From: Protula sp. h YS-2021
Taxonomy: Eukaryota > Annelida > Polychaeta > Sabellida > Serpulidae
DNA: 64,000 bases
NCBI GenBank assembly: GCA_949752745.1
Contig: OX457027.1
Location: 57,850,053-57,914,052 of the forward strand
Reading direction: 5' to 3'
In this document: one piece after another, positions 44,346 through 55,130 of the stretch
How the letters are laid out: each line of letters opens with the position of its first letter
Position numbering within the stretch: position 1 is the stretch's first letter
Notes under the pieces: model-generated
Databases searched by the model: none
The model's input: only the letters and a program-made list of their open reading frames with translations
Told to the model about the DNA's origin: nothing
Made by a program: the position numbers and the translations under genes

Positions 44346-45589
44346 ATGGTCACTAGTATGTTGGTGGTATGTTTACTATCTCTGGCGTTGCTGTAACTAT
44401 TGATATTTTTATTGTTGTTCTTATTCTTCTTTCCATTGTGATATTCTTGTTCCAGTTGTTCTTTGTAATGTTTTGCTTGTTCTGTCTTTCGATACGCCCT
44501 TGCTGTCTTTTACCAGTACGTTTTTATGAAGTACCGGAGCTCCAGATGAAATAACACAAAAAGACAAAAGCAACAACGTCTGGCGTTGGTAGCAGAAGTG
44601 CAAGCATCACGGTCGAGCAGAGGTTATCAGCTCAGAATAAACGACAGCGCACAGTCAAAGAGCAGATAGGCAGAAAATTGCAAATCAAATCTTGGGCTTT
44701 GCGTCAAATGCCACTTTCGGCTATCAAGTTTATCGGACTGCTTCCTCTAAATAAGGAAATTTGATTATGAGCAATTACTTCAGCAGAAATCTAATGGAGA
44801 ATTGCACTACAGTCCAATCAGCTGCCTTATTTATGTTTTTTTTTCGGAAGTGAGTTAACGTTAACCAGAACTACTATTTTTATATGAAAAGAAATTAGTC
44901 TACACATCGAAAGTGGGGATTTTATTCCCCTTTCAAATTATAATGTACATTTTAGTCTTATAACATCTAGAAAGCTATACCAAACCTAATATTAGATGCA
45001 TCTAAAATAGCATACTCCCATATTCTATCAAAGCTCAATCCAATATTAAGTAAAGCAACTGAATGACCGGATCCAGACAGAGCGTTGAGGGGAAGATCGT
45101 CGAAGAAGCACAGAGAGCACATATGCGGAAATAGTATCCGCATATTATAAAAATTGGACAGATTGTCCACTTCAATTACAATAGCAAATAATACGTTTAG
45201 CTGATCTTTTGTTAAGCGTGTATTTTGAGTACGTTTTCTCATTTACGATAACTACAAATTTTAATAGTCGAAAACCGAAAAATAATTGGTTGCTCAGCCA
45301 TAAAACGGGCATACTGTAATTAATCTTAAAACTACCGCATATTAGTGATTAGTGTGAGTTTCTGACGATATGACAGTATGGCTTTTAATCTGACACAATA
45401 CGAGATAGATTTAAACAAAAACTGTTATTTAAAAAGCTTTAAAATTAAAAAAAATAATAATAATAATAGAAAATACCTTTCAATTCAGTGATGTTCTGCG
45501 TTAATTTCTGTTTATAAGGGTCTTTCCTTGGTTATTCTGTCTGTAGCCGTCCTGTACCAATTCTTAGGCAATAAAGCACCAAAAAAATA

Positions 45590-45760
45590 TTGCGACGTCT
45601 ATCCAAGGTTTATTTGAGGTCGCGATGTATATGGACCAATTTCTAACCGTTTACAACTAAATCGCAACTTCTGCCCAACGTCTTTTTCACAACTTTGGAT
45701 GTACATCTGGATCTAGTTGTGTATGAAAGTAGGACCCAACGTCCTTCTCCCGAGATCTGC
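45590..45760. repeat. GACGT-type repeat fragment
   Basis: Words such as GCGACGTCTATCCAAGG, CCCAACGTC and CCCAACGTCC recur within 170 bp, resembling the block at 39,770-41,300. Too degenerate to define a unit. Confidence 0.4.
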
Positions 45761-47018
45761 TTATATAACCAAAACCAATTTTATCAAATTATAGCAGAAA
45801 ATAGCAGCAATGATGGATCTTTTAAAAATAATTCAAAGCAATAATTTGTACATCAATGTTTGAGAAGCGTGCAAAATCTATTCAATGTCTATTCACCGTC
45901 GGATGTTCACTAAGGATAATTAAATATTTTGTTCATGGGCTTATATTAAAATAGCTTGTCCTAGTCCCAGAAAAATCCATACAAAATGAAATTAAAGGAT
46001 ACTCAATCTTATGCGATCTTCTATGCAATCGTTTGCTGATATTGGAAAAAGACTTACCGTTGTATGCTTTTATATGTATTCTTTGCTATTGCAATAGTTG
46101 GTGATTATCTTTCTCGGTTTTCTCGAAACATGGTTTTCTTTGCTTTGTTTTTATCTGCTTTTATATGAATAAGTATAGTTTTATTTGTACTGAAACAAAT
46201 TTAAGTCTATCGTTACTTTGGCAACCAGGTGTCAACAGCAAATTTCAAAACTTCAGCACTTGTCAGTTGTGGGAACACGTGAAAAGCTCTAACCGCGCTT
46301 AAATTATATAGAGTGAAACCGGGTAGCTGGAATGGATTTGGATTAACGTATTTGTGTTCCAACATACACCACAACGGCTCTAAAATATTTGACATTTCAG
46401 GAACAATTTTTACCAGTTTGTTGGATATAAATAACTGGCCCGCATGTGAAATCATAGGAGAACTTAAGCGGTTTAGTTTGTTTTTGCTACTTTCATATGC
46501 TTAAGTTTGGTTTTAACGTAAGTCTAAAAGCAAACTGAACTATATAAACAAGCAATTTTTATTTAATATAATTTACAAATTTATGTAGACAAGAATTTAC
46601 AAATTTACATAATTTGCATCCAAACATTTCGTGCAAAATCGCATACAATTTTACACGGAAACTTCGTACAATAGCAAATAAGATCTTGTAGGATCTGACA
46701 AGCTTTTTATCTATGTGGGTAGAGATACAAATGTGTTTAACTGCTGTCAGGTCAACCAAATGCTTCCCAGTGCAAACCTTACCTTTATACTCAATTTATG
46801 AAATTGGAACATATTATCCGAACGTGCTTATGACGTTCACTTAAAACAAACTTGTCGTGTAGGACTCACTATGGTGTTGTCCTCCCTGCATGGCATAAAT
46901 CGACGATCTAAAATATGTTTTTGGAGTGTAATTTGACACCAGCTAAACGGACTTTACCTCATAATCAAAGTATTTAACGGGACAGCCACGTCCATTTAGG
47001 TAAGCTAATAACACCTTA

Positions 47019-47060
47019 AACCCCCCCCCCCCCCCGCACACACACACACACACACACACC
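47019..47060. repeat. Poly-C plus (CA)n microsatellite
   Basis: A run of about 17 C residues followed by G and roughly ten CA units. Confidence 0.9.
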
Positions 47061-48237
47061 AATAAATTAAAAGACTGCTCATTTTTCGATTCTACCAACT
47101 GTGTGGAACTTGTTGCCAACTGCAGTTAAAAACCTCAGCTCCTTTTCTCAATTCAAAAAGCATTGAAAAGGACAAATTTATAAAACTTTATATTTTTGTA
47201 AGACGTCAAAACATTATCAGTTTACTCCACAGAATCGTCATGCATGCATTGTATGTATGCATGCCGTGATCATACTTTTTATCCGGCAACGTTATACAAG
47301 GGTTAGGTATTGCACGTATGTGACCAACATGTGTGCAAAATTCAAGATCACACAAACAGGGGATGTGCACAGATGAGCACAGATGGTGTACTGCTAATAT
47401 CAAATGTTTATGTTTCTCACCACATATGTGTGTATAAAAGTACAATACTTACACGGCTCAAACACCTTTTCGCAGCCTGTAGCGCTGACAGCTCGGGCCT
47501 GAATGGCATCAGTGCGAAAGGATAACGGGCTTTAGGATCAGTCTAAACGAAAGTGTGGTTTTATTTTTATTTCATACTTTTTAGCAAAGATATATCATCC
47601 TATAAGTTGCATATTTTCTTCTCCTCTGTGATGCTTTCTGTCGCTGACTTATGTTGTTATACTTTCAGTAGTGCGTTTGCGTGATCTTTCCAATACTGGA
47701 AGAGCGCATGCACCTACCGTGCATATCTACAAATCAAAACACTAGTTCCTTTTGTTCGCGTCCTTACAATCATGAAATAGATAACAATCTCATCATAAGT
47801 CAAGCTATGCGTTCAGTTGCCACAAAAAGGTTGGACATGGAATGAACGGATATTGTGGCACGCACCAAGTTTAAAGGTAAAACCGCCACAGAAGAACTTA
47901 ATTTTCTTTTCAGTTACAATACAATTTGAGGAAATAGAAGTCCCAATAATGGCCCTTAATTTAGGGTTTGCATTTCTTGCTTTAACTCACTGTTCCAACT
48001 TCAGAAATTATGCCTCTTACCCTGTTGTTAGTGAGGTTAAGCAACATGGTCACAAGCTCAAACTGAATAACTTCGGCACTTTTCTGTGCTGAGTAAATCA
48101 GTTATTTCTGTGAAATTTAAAACGCAGCAGGTCAGACCCCTTTTTAATTGTAGTTAAGCTGATCAGTAGTGCCAGGGGCAAATGATGCCACAAGCTTGGC
48201 TTGTCTTGTCCACATACAATTGTCTGTATGTAATGGG

Positions 48238-48452
48238 ACTAATATAAGGTTCTACGTAGAGGCCATCACTATGGGTATTCCAATGTTTAAAACATTGGTT
48301 ATCGCGATCCTTAACAGTAATTTTGCGAAATATTACCGCAAAGTGAAATTTGAACGGGTTCCCTCTGTTACTATGTTTACAATGCGTCAACCATCTGACG
48401 TCGGTAAGTTCCAGTCATATGATCAAACCGTACCCAACTTATCGGATCCCAA
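48238..48452 (+). repeat. Inverted copy of the DIRS upstream/RT-start segment
   Basis: Matches the reverse complement of about 51,570-51,785 through blocks such as GATATTACCGCAAAGT-like, ACAATGCG, GTCAACCA and ACCCAACTTATCG. The same frame is partly retained: TMRQPSD here against TMRCQPTD at the start of the RT fragment. It stops near 48,456. Confidence 0.75.
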
Positions 48453-48480
48453 TTGATGTGGAGGTGGGTGGGTGTAATTC

Positions 48481-48594
48481 AAGTGATGGCTTCTACGTCT
48501 GCAAGATATTTTATTCATAAACATGAGTATTAGGAAATTAAACACTTCAGTTGAATTTCTAAAATATCGGCTTGTAGATTACGAAGCCATCACT
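48481..48594. repeat. Imperfect ~115-bp inverted repeat (possible DIRS terminal structure)
   Basis: GTGATGGCTTCTACGTCTGCAAG at 48,482 is answered by the inverse, CTTGTAGATTACGAAGCCATCAC, ending at 48,594. A third copy (GTGATGGCTTCGTAGTC...) lies at 51,754-51,793, matching the reverse complement of the second over about 40 bases with only a few differences. Confidence 0.7.
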
Positions 48595-48718
48595 ATGAGA
48601 CACTCGAAATGGTTGTCGGAACTGAACACCAAATGCATACTAACTGGTTGATACGCCATCTACGAGACATTTTGTGGGACAGGCAGAAATTGAATTCAAA
48701 GTCATCTTATAATTCCGT

Positions 48719-48803
48719 GGAGTTTCGCCGCGAACTGCCCATTCCATAACAATAACAATATTAATTGGAGTTTCACCACGAACTGCCTATTATTAACAAT
48801 ATT
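48719..48803 (+). repeat. ~48-bp tandem duplication
   Basis: GGAGTTTCGCCGCGAACTGC... at 48,719 is repeated as GGAGTTTCACCACGAACTGC... at about 48,767, each followed by a TAACAATATTA-like tail. Inside the DIRS-derived locus; its own origin is unclear. Confidence 0.7.
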
Positions 48804-49181
48804 ACAAGCTCGAACACGCATACAGACAGACTGATGCGAGCTAATGTTCCCCTTCTTTCATTTCCTAAGAGAGGCACATAACATCCTTCGCTGAGTGTGG
48901 CGTGATAATATGTTCCGACCATTCAGTGTCGTGTTATACCATTTGCAAAACTCACTGTCTTAAAAATCCGACCATGGTACAAGACGCAACCGCGCCGAGT
49001 CGACACAGCGTCGTTCCTGTACCGGACAGAGTTCCATGCGGTCGGTGCAGAACTGGACCGTACATACACAAGACAAAGTCTATTTAGTGGCCTTCTTTTT
49101 CTTGAAGGCCCCACAAGAAGAAGGGCTATAATGAATCACTGATTCAGCAGCAACGAACGGGTCAAGACTATGCAAAGTAGT

Positions 49182-50238
49182 TTACACGTCAGTTGTATAT
49201 TCTTGCAAACAGTGTTTAATAAACGTGTTAGGCAATGCCCAATAGCCAATCCGTAATAAATCACACATTGACATGCCATTAGCATTACGTAAAGAGTGCG
49301 CTAAATCTCTAAACTGATGAACTTTAATTGATCCATTCTTTTGAATTACATCTTCAGGTTCTCTTATTATATCATTATATGCTAGCAATATGGTTTTCTT
49401 CATATCATTAGATACAACCGCCTTAGAAAGGTCTTCTAAGATACTACTCACAAATGGTATAAATAGACGACGCTGTAACGTGTTACGGTAAGTACTTGAT
49501 CGTTTATTATATACACGTAGTAGGGAGAAGGGGTATAACGACGAGGTGTCGACACTACTACGTGACCTCACACCCGCAAGACTGGTATCACAATGTGTTT
49601 GAACGTACCTAAACCCTTTTTTACTATGTGCGTCTTAATTTTAGGACCACCGCCTCCCATGAACCATTAAATTGATTAATGGAGTTTTACAGTGCGTGTG
49701 ATTTCCCCGCGTCGTTTGCTCGACGCCAAGGGCACGAAGAAAACAGATTTCAAGGTGAGTAACCTGTCTGAAATAATAGAGTGATGGAAAAGTGGAGAAG
49801 TGAGATATTTCAAAACCAGGGACAAATCCCAAGATACCACTGTCCTGTATGAGAGAGAACGCTCCAGTTGAAAAAAATCGAGGTAAGTCCGACAACATTT
49901 CGCAGGTATACAAGTCATAACCGAAACCTTCTCACCTTCGAAAAGATAGAAAAAAAATCAGTCACTACCACAGAGGTATCTGCCACAGGATCGATTCCTC
50001 GATCCCTACACCATGCCTCGAAAAGTTGTAAATGTGACAAATAAACCTTATTCGTGGAATCTTTGTGGACCTTGTTCATTCTCTGAATTACTCTCTGAGA
50101 GAAACCCTTGACTTTCGTGAAGTAAAACTTATACACCATAGTTTCAACCGAAACAACTGCGGATTTGGGTGGTAATATTTCCAATGAGGTTGACGCAGAC
50201 TGCCATACTTTAGTGGAATTGGAAGACTCTTGACGCAC
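49182..50238 (-). pseudogene. DIRS-type tyrosine recombinase, broken
   Basis: Three minus-strand pieces. 50,238-49,915 resembles the core-binding domain (VKGFSQRVIQRMNKVHKDST, then WCRDRGIDPVADT). 49,918-49,676 carries the LTLKSVFFVPLASSKRRGEI box, where the arginine-rich end is the first catalytic-Arg region. 49,571-49,182 has the HxxR box (HQFRDLAHS) followed by the region preceding the family's nucleophile (LPNTFIKHCLQE). In the last segment the residue expected to be the active tyrosine appears replaced (H or C in that neighbourhood), and the frames are shifted relative to each other, so it is inactive. An intact protein would cut and rejoin DNA to insert a circular element copy. The family is clear; the exact catalytic alignment is from memory. 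Confidence 0.8.
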
Positions 50239-50248
50239 GGCAACCGCA

Positions 50249-51103
50249 TCACAAAGGAAACCAAGTTAGTTCTGGAAGATTGAGAGCTACCAGCAACAGA
50301 CGATTTAACTTCTCGTGCCAAATCTTCATGAGAACTTTCAACATTACAGAGGACGGTGGGAACACAAACAACACGCTGGAGGCCAACACCACAGTAGCGC
50401 ACCGATCGAAAATGATGCTAAGCCCGGACAAGGAAAAATGAACACCGTAAGACGATGATTGAGGCGATTGGCGAAGACAGCGACATAAGGCGGCCCCCAG
50501 GGAGACAGTTGCAATCCATTGAAACTTGCAATCCGCTAAAGCCCACTCCGTTCGAACGATCTCGCCCTTTCTGGAAGCTATATCGGACAGAACATTCAGG
50601 CTGCCTACAATGTGTGACCCTTGATTGGCAAGATCACAGTTGCTAGCATGCAAGAGGAACTGTTTTCTGAGACGAAACAATATTGGTGATGGCGTACCGC
50701 CCTGCTTGGATAAATAAGAGACTACTCTCTTATTGTCCACGAGAAACTGAACCACGTGACCCTTGAGAAACGGAAAGATAAACTGACAGGCAAGGAACAC
50801 TGCCTTCATGTCCAACACATTGATATGCAGTTTACGGTCGTGATACAACCAATGGCCTTTCCAAGTCCTAGGAAAAAGAAATTCTAACTGCTGCAGGACG
50901 CGTCGATCTGTACCTGCCTTGATGGGACTGGGAGAGAGAAGGGTACAGCTTTCAGGAGACAGGGCTGACTCGACCACCAATCTAGACCCCTCAGAGCTAA
51001 CAAAAGAAAGGCGAGGTCGACGATCCGATAACCTGCCGCGACGTAATGCCTTCAGAACAAAACTCCCGAAAATGGAACCTGCCCGACTCGACTGTCTTCT
51101 CAT
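50249..51103 (-). pseudogene. DIRS-type RNase H domain and pol C-terminus
   Basis: A 284-codon open stretch. Its middle reads as retroelement RNase H: KLHINVLDMKAVFLACQF (normally INxLE; here Asp replaces the catalytic Glu position), then FLVDNKRVVSYLSKQGG with the conserved DN, then the SHIVGSLNVLSDIASR segment (family: HVPGxxNxxAD). The tail has FPPSSVMLKVLMKI and LLLVALNLPELTWFPL, the usual end of DIRS pol proteins. The first ~70 residues do not fit the family and probably come from a frameshift. It lies downstream of the RT fragment in another frame. Function in an intact element: degrades the RNA strand during reverse transcription. Confidence 0.8.
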
Positions 51104-51167
51104 CTTGGAGCGACTCTAATAGGGGTACCTGAGGTTTGGGAGAAGCTACGACTTGTGCAATTAGACT

Positions 51168-51638
51168 TTAAAGCTTTTGAATCCGATTTTGAGTGGTAAA
51201 TGCTCTGGCCCTTACAGAGTCAAGGAATTCGCCCAAGAACTCTATCAGTTGAACTGGAATCAACTCGGACTTCTTGTAGCTGATCAACAGATCGAGAGCA
51301 TCGCACTGCTTGACCAGAGCGGATAACTGGGATAGAAGGACCTGCCTGTCTCTGTTCACCAACAACCAATCGTCGAGATATTGGAAAATGAGCAAGCCTA
51401 CTTGACGGCAACAACGTTTGACTACCTCAATAACCTGGGTAAACACAAATGGCACTGTCGACAAGCCGAACGGTAGGGTAAGAAACCATTTGTTTTGATC
51501 CTCTATCCTGATGGATAGATAACGTTTAGCATTTACATTTGGGTTTGATCCGTCCGCTTTCGGATCGCGATAAGTTGGGTATGGTTCGATCAATTGACTG
51601 GAACTGCACCGACGTTGGTCAGTTGGTTGACAGCGCAT
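51168..51638 (-). pseudogene. DIRS-type reverse transcriptase, 5'-truncated
   Basis: 156 codons. RYLSIRI resembles the end of motif A, but its catalytic Asp position is not conserved. FLTLPFGLSTVPFVFTQV is motif B, YLDDWLLV is motif C with the catalytic Asp pair intact, LISYKKSELIP is the following motif, and QLIEFLGEFLDS the next. Fingers-domain motifs upstream of A are absent; the first ~40 residues are unlike RT and are shared with the inverted segment at 48,238-48,452. Truncation and frameshift into RNase H mean it cannot encode an active enzyme. Confidence 0.85.
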
Positions 51639-51795
51639 TGTATACAGAGTAACATAGTAACCTGTTCAAGTTTTACTTTGCGGTAATATCCCGCAAAATA
51701 TCTGTTATGGATCGCAATAACCAGTGTTAAGCGCATTGAAAAAAAAAAACAAAGTGATGGCTTCGTAGTCTACAAGACGATATTTTAGAAATTAA

Positions 51796-52158
51796 AACGA
51801 TGCTGAAAGCAACCGGTGTGAAATCAACAATCAGATATTCCTTTAAGAGATGTTGACCTGCATAAACTACTACTTCTCTTTTAGTACGGGAATAAATTTT
51901 TACTGATGCTTTTTCTTCAAGCGAACAGGAAAGCAATCAAACCTGTTTTAAGCAATGCCAGCCAGTACGTAGCCCAGTTTGAGGAACAGATGAAACAAAT
52001 AATATTTCAATGTGTGGCAAACCTAGGGAACATTCGTTAAAAACAATTTACTTTGTCAAAGTAAACTAGTAAATTTCTACAAAATGTAACTTATATCTCA
52101 TAATTTACTAATACTAATTCTATTACTAACAAACAGAATGGTTATTAATATGAAGTGG

Positions 52159-52245
<87 letters not shown>

Positions 52246-53530
52246 CCTATCAGAATCAATCTACATGTTAATGTATTTAGAAAAACATTTAATTGGTCTG
52301 CCCTCAAGAAAGTAAGCAGAAAGGAAACATTTTATTGATAAATTTGGTATTACACAAGTTCATAAGACACTTCACAATTCTGATATAGTTTGAGTGAACA
52401 TTACTGCAGGCCACCCTCTTAACTGTATCAAAACTGTTTTGATGCATTTGTTAGAGCGACAAGAGCTCATATTAACGAATTAATTATCCAGATAGAGACT
52501 GAACGTCATGGGTTTTCGCTATGTCTTCCAGTGCTGAAAAATGCCGTTAGAAAATACCCATGCACTGTCAAAAATGCTGCGAGTACGTCAACCGGTTGTT
52601 TTTATAAATACAATTTATTGTTTTATTTGGAAATAAAAAGCGAAGATTAAACAGAGCTTTGAAATTCTCAACGATTCGCAACCATTCTGAAGATGACGGA
52701 TGTTCAAAAATCAAAATATTTATGTAAAATGATTGTTTCAGGGCATTTAAAGCAGAGTCGTACATTTTCTAAAACTTCTTATTCACCTGACAAGATATTT
52801 TCGACTAAATTTGTCCAAAAAAAAAAAAAAGAAAAAAGAAAGAATCAAGCGGAACGCCGGATCACGTTACAGTTAGTTTTGTTAACTATGTCACAGTCAG
52901 ATTTGTCAAACACCAAGCAACCAATCAAAAAGGAGTTTTTTTATTTAAAATGCAACAATAAGAGTTGGCCTTTACCACTTCGTGTTGAGACTTTTCATGT
53001 CACGCTGACGTTAACATAACTTCGACCACAACATCGGCTCGATTTGAAGGCGACGATCACGCTATGCCATGGACAGGTTAAGCTTAGGCACCCTGGTGCT
53101 ACCCGTTGAGCACGACGCTGCTTTTGCTGAAGCCGAACCCTGGCGGCAGCGATTTGGGGCGGCGATTGTTATCACTCGACCAAGCAGGTTGGCCGACTTT
53201 AGATCGTTGTTGCCCATCAGTCCACCTCTACGGCGGTTTGGTCTGTTGTGTAAAACACTTTTTACTCCACTAGGGATTCCACAAAAATAGTACTCATAAA
53301 AGCAAGGGACTACGTTTCAAAATATCTATCCGCTATTTGTTTATACATGAAAGATAAACCCCTTCGATGTCATATGTTTTATATCAACGACTTTCCATGG
53401 AAATCTTTAACGCGGGATAGCGCGTAAGAACTGGTTTACCAGACTGTTGCCCTGCTTTTTTATGCCTTGGAAAGGAAGGCGTTGGAAGGTCGATTTGTCA
53501 AGGTTGATCTGCAGTTTCAGCGCGATAATA
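51796..53530. other. Intergenic DNA upstream of PDHB, including its 5' flank
   Basis: AT-rich with a (TA)n microsatellite at 52,163-52,244 and a poly-A near 52,817. From about 53,040 to 53,260 the sequence is more GC- and CpG-rich, with a 73-codon plus-strand frame (53,069-53,290) that I do not recognise; it may be promoter-proximal DNA rather than coding. The PDHB 5' untranslated region should lie just before 53,531. No TATA box is assigned. Confidence 0.5.
52163..52244. repeat. (TA)n microsatellite
   Basis: About 40 TA units without interruption. Confidence 0.95.
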
Positions 53531-53563
53531 ATGGCGGTTAGACTGACAAATATACTTCATCAG
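53531..53563 (+). CDS. PDHB: PDHB exon 1 (start codon, 11 codons)
   Basis: Encodes [11 protein letters not shown], followed by donor CAG|GTACAC. A at -3 and G at +4 suit initiation. It is basic and amphipathic like the first part of a matrix-targeting peptide. No transcript evidence is available, so another first exon is possible. Confidence 0.8.
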
Positions 53564-55084
53564 GTACACATATAATGCCGCAAAGCTATATTTAATATAT
53601 TCCCCCAATAGTGTTTCTTATACCTGTATGATTAGCATTATATGGATGTGTGAGGTGGGCGGTAATGAAAGGTTTGTACAAGTAGTACACGAAGTGCTTG
53701 GTCACAGGATCTTGGCGCGTGTGCAAAGTCTTTGATGTCCTTATAGCCATGTTACACCCCATCTTCAAACTGATCCTCATCCAGAGTTCGAAAACTGAAG
53801 AGAATGTGGCCCGCCGGGCTCCGGAATGGGGAGCCCAACGGGAAATCTTGGGACCTGGCACTTTTCAAAAAAGATTTCTAGTTTTCATATATGCGCGATA
53901 TATTACGTGGCAGCTGTTTTGTGTGCATAATCACCTAGTCATCAGCCGGAATGATTATTCAATGCAAACAAATTGTCCGATGTAATACACAACACTGAAA
54001 ATAAGCTTAATCGCACTTTGGGTGTTTCGATTAAACGCGCAAGAATTTCGAATTTTTACTGCAAGGAACCGGATAAAAAATGAAAGATAGCCAAAAACTC
54101 ACTCGGCACACAAAAGAATTTTAAACTCAAAACTGTTTGTTAAAACTTTTCCTAAATTCTTAAAATAGCATACGGGTTGTTAAAAACACGATTGCTCTTT
54201 GTTGCTGAGAAATCTTACGTTTAGGCGAAATCTCTGTATGGTTTCTTTCATTTTCTACCGAGTTAGTTTGTATTCGAAAACGCAGAATTTTTGCGCGTTT
54301 TATTTGGAACGCCCAAGGTGGAATGGTTTCCTTTTCACCAAATATACGCCATAGAAATTAGCCATTAAGCCATGTTTATAGTTGCTTCAGAACTCTTATT
54401 TGAAATAATACTGGTTTATTAGCCCCAGCCAAATTTTGGCTGAGGGCTATTGCTATCGGCTAGTCCGTCCTTCCGTTAACATTTGGGGTGCTATATTTTG
54501 TACGCACAAAAAAGTTTTCGTGGTCGGATCGTTTTTAAATTTAACACAGTGAAAGAATTTATATTAAAGGTATGCAGTGTCGAGTTTTCAGTTTGATCGA
54601 CCAAAAATTGTCGCCATGAACGCTTTAATATAAAGCTATGAAACCTTACACAGTGAAAGAGTATATATTGAAGATGTGCAACGTCAAGGTTTCAGTTTGA
54701 TTGACCAAAAATTATCGAAATTATGGCCCTCTGAACTTTGGCAATTTTTCATGTATTGCACTGTCATACAGGCGACTTTGTACTCATGAACGGTTTGATG
54801 TAAGGCGTTGAACGTAAAGGCGCTGGCTGGGGGCTTTGCATCTCTGATACCTATGTTATATATATATACATTGTATTATTACTGAAGCAAATAAGAAGCA
54901 AGATATATTTATTGGTAGGCTACCGATAATTAAAATAGCACAGACATTAAAATAGCATAGACATTTTATTTGTATTTTCATTTTTTTCCGTTTATAAGGC
55001 AAGACGATTTCTGGGACATTCGATTTATCGCCACTCTATTCCGGAATAGCCTACCAGAAAATATGTTGTTTCTAATTTGTTCCA

Positions 55085-55130
<46 letters not shown>

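Larger units (their letters stand above)
44346..48224. other. Intergenic DNA with minor repeats, no gene seen
   Basis: AT-rich. Contains a short AAT microsatellite near 45,452-45,468, GACGT-type debris at 45,590-45,760, and the C/CA tract near 47,019. None of the frames (up to about 90 codons) resembles a known protein. Confidence 0.55.
48225..51795 (-). mobile_element. Decayed DIRS-like (tyrosine recombinase) retrotransposon
   Basis: Minus-strand fragments in the order reverse transcriptase (51,638-51,168), RNase H (51,103-50,249) and tyrosine recombinase (50,238-49,182) identify a DIRS-type element, a class that integrates by recombinase rather than DDE integrase. The frames are mutually shifted and the 5' part (gag, first RT motifs) is missing. 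The body is bracketed by inverted similar segments: plus strand 48,238-48,452 matches the reverse complement of about 51,570-51,785. A further short segment containing CTACGAAGCCATCAC recurs in both orientations at 48,481-48,594 and 51,754-51,793. DIRS elements do have inverted termini with internal complementary regions, so these may be relics of that, or a second inverted copy. Outer limits are approximate. Confidence 0.8.

Noticed and set aside
43985..44353. Poly-Thr, poly-Val and poly-Leu frames
   Set aside because: Produced by the TAG trinucleotide array.
49089..49110. Hairpin GGCCTTC-loop-GAAGGCC as a histone 3' stem-loop
   Set aside because: The loop is 8 nt and the stem sequence does not fit the histone consensus; it lies in the DIRS locus with no histone gene nearby.
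53069..53290. 73-codon GC-rich frame just upstream of PDHB as a separate gene or alternative first exon
   Set aside because: No family match, and the exon at 53,531 gives a better in-phase start; more likely CpG-rich promoter-proximal DNA.
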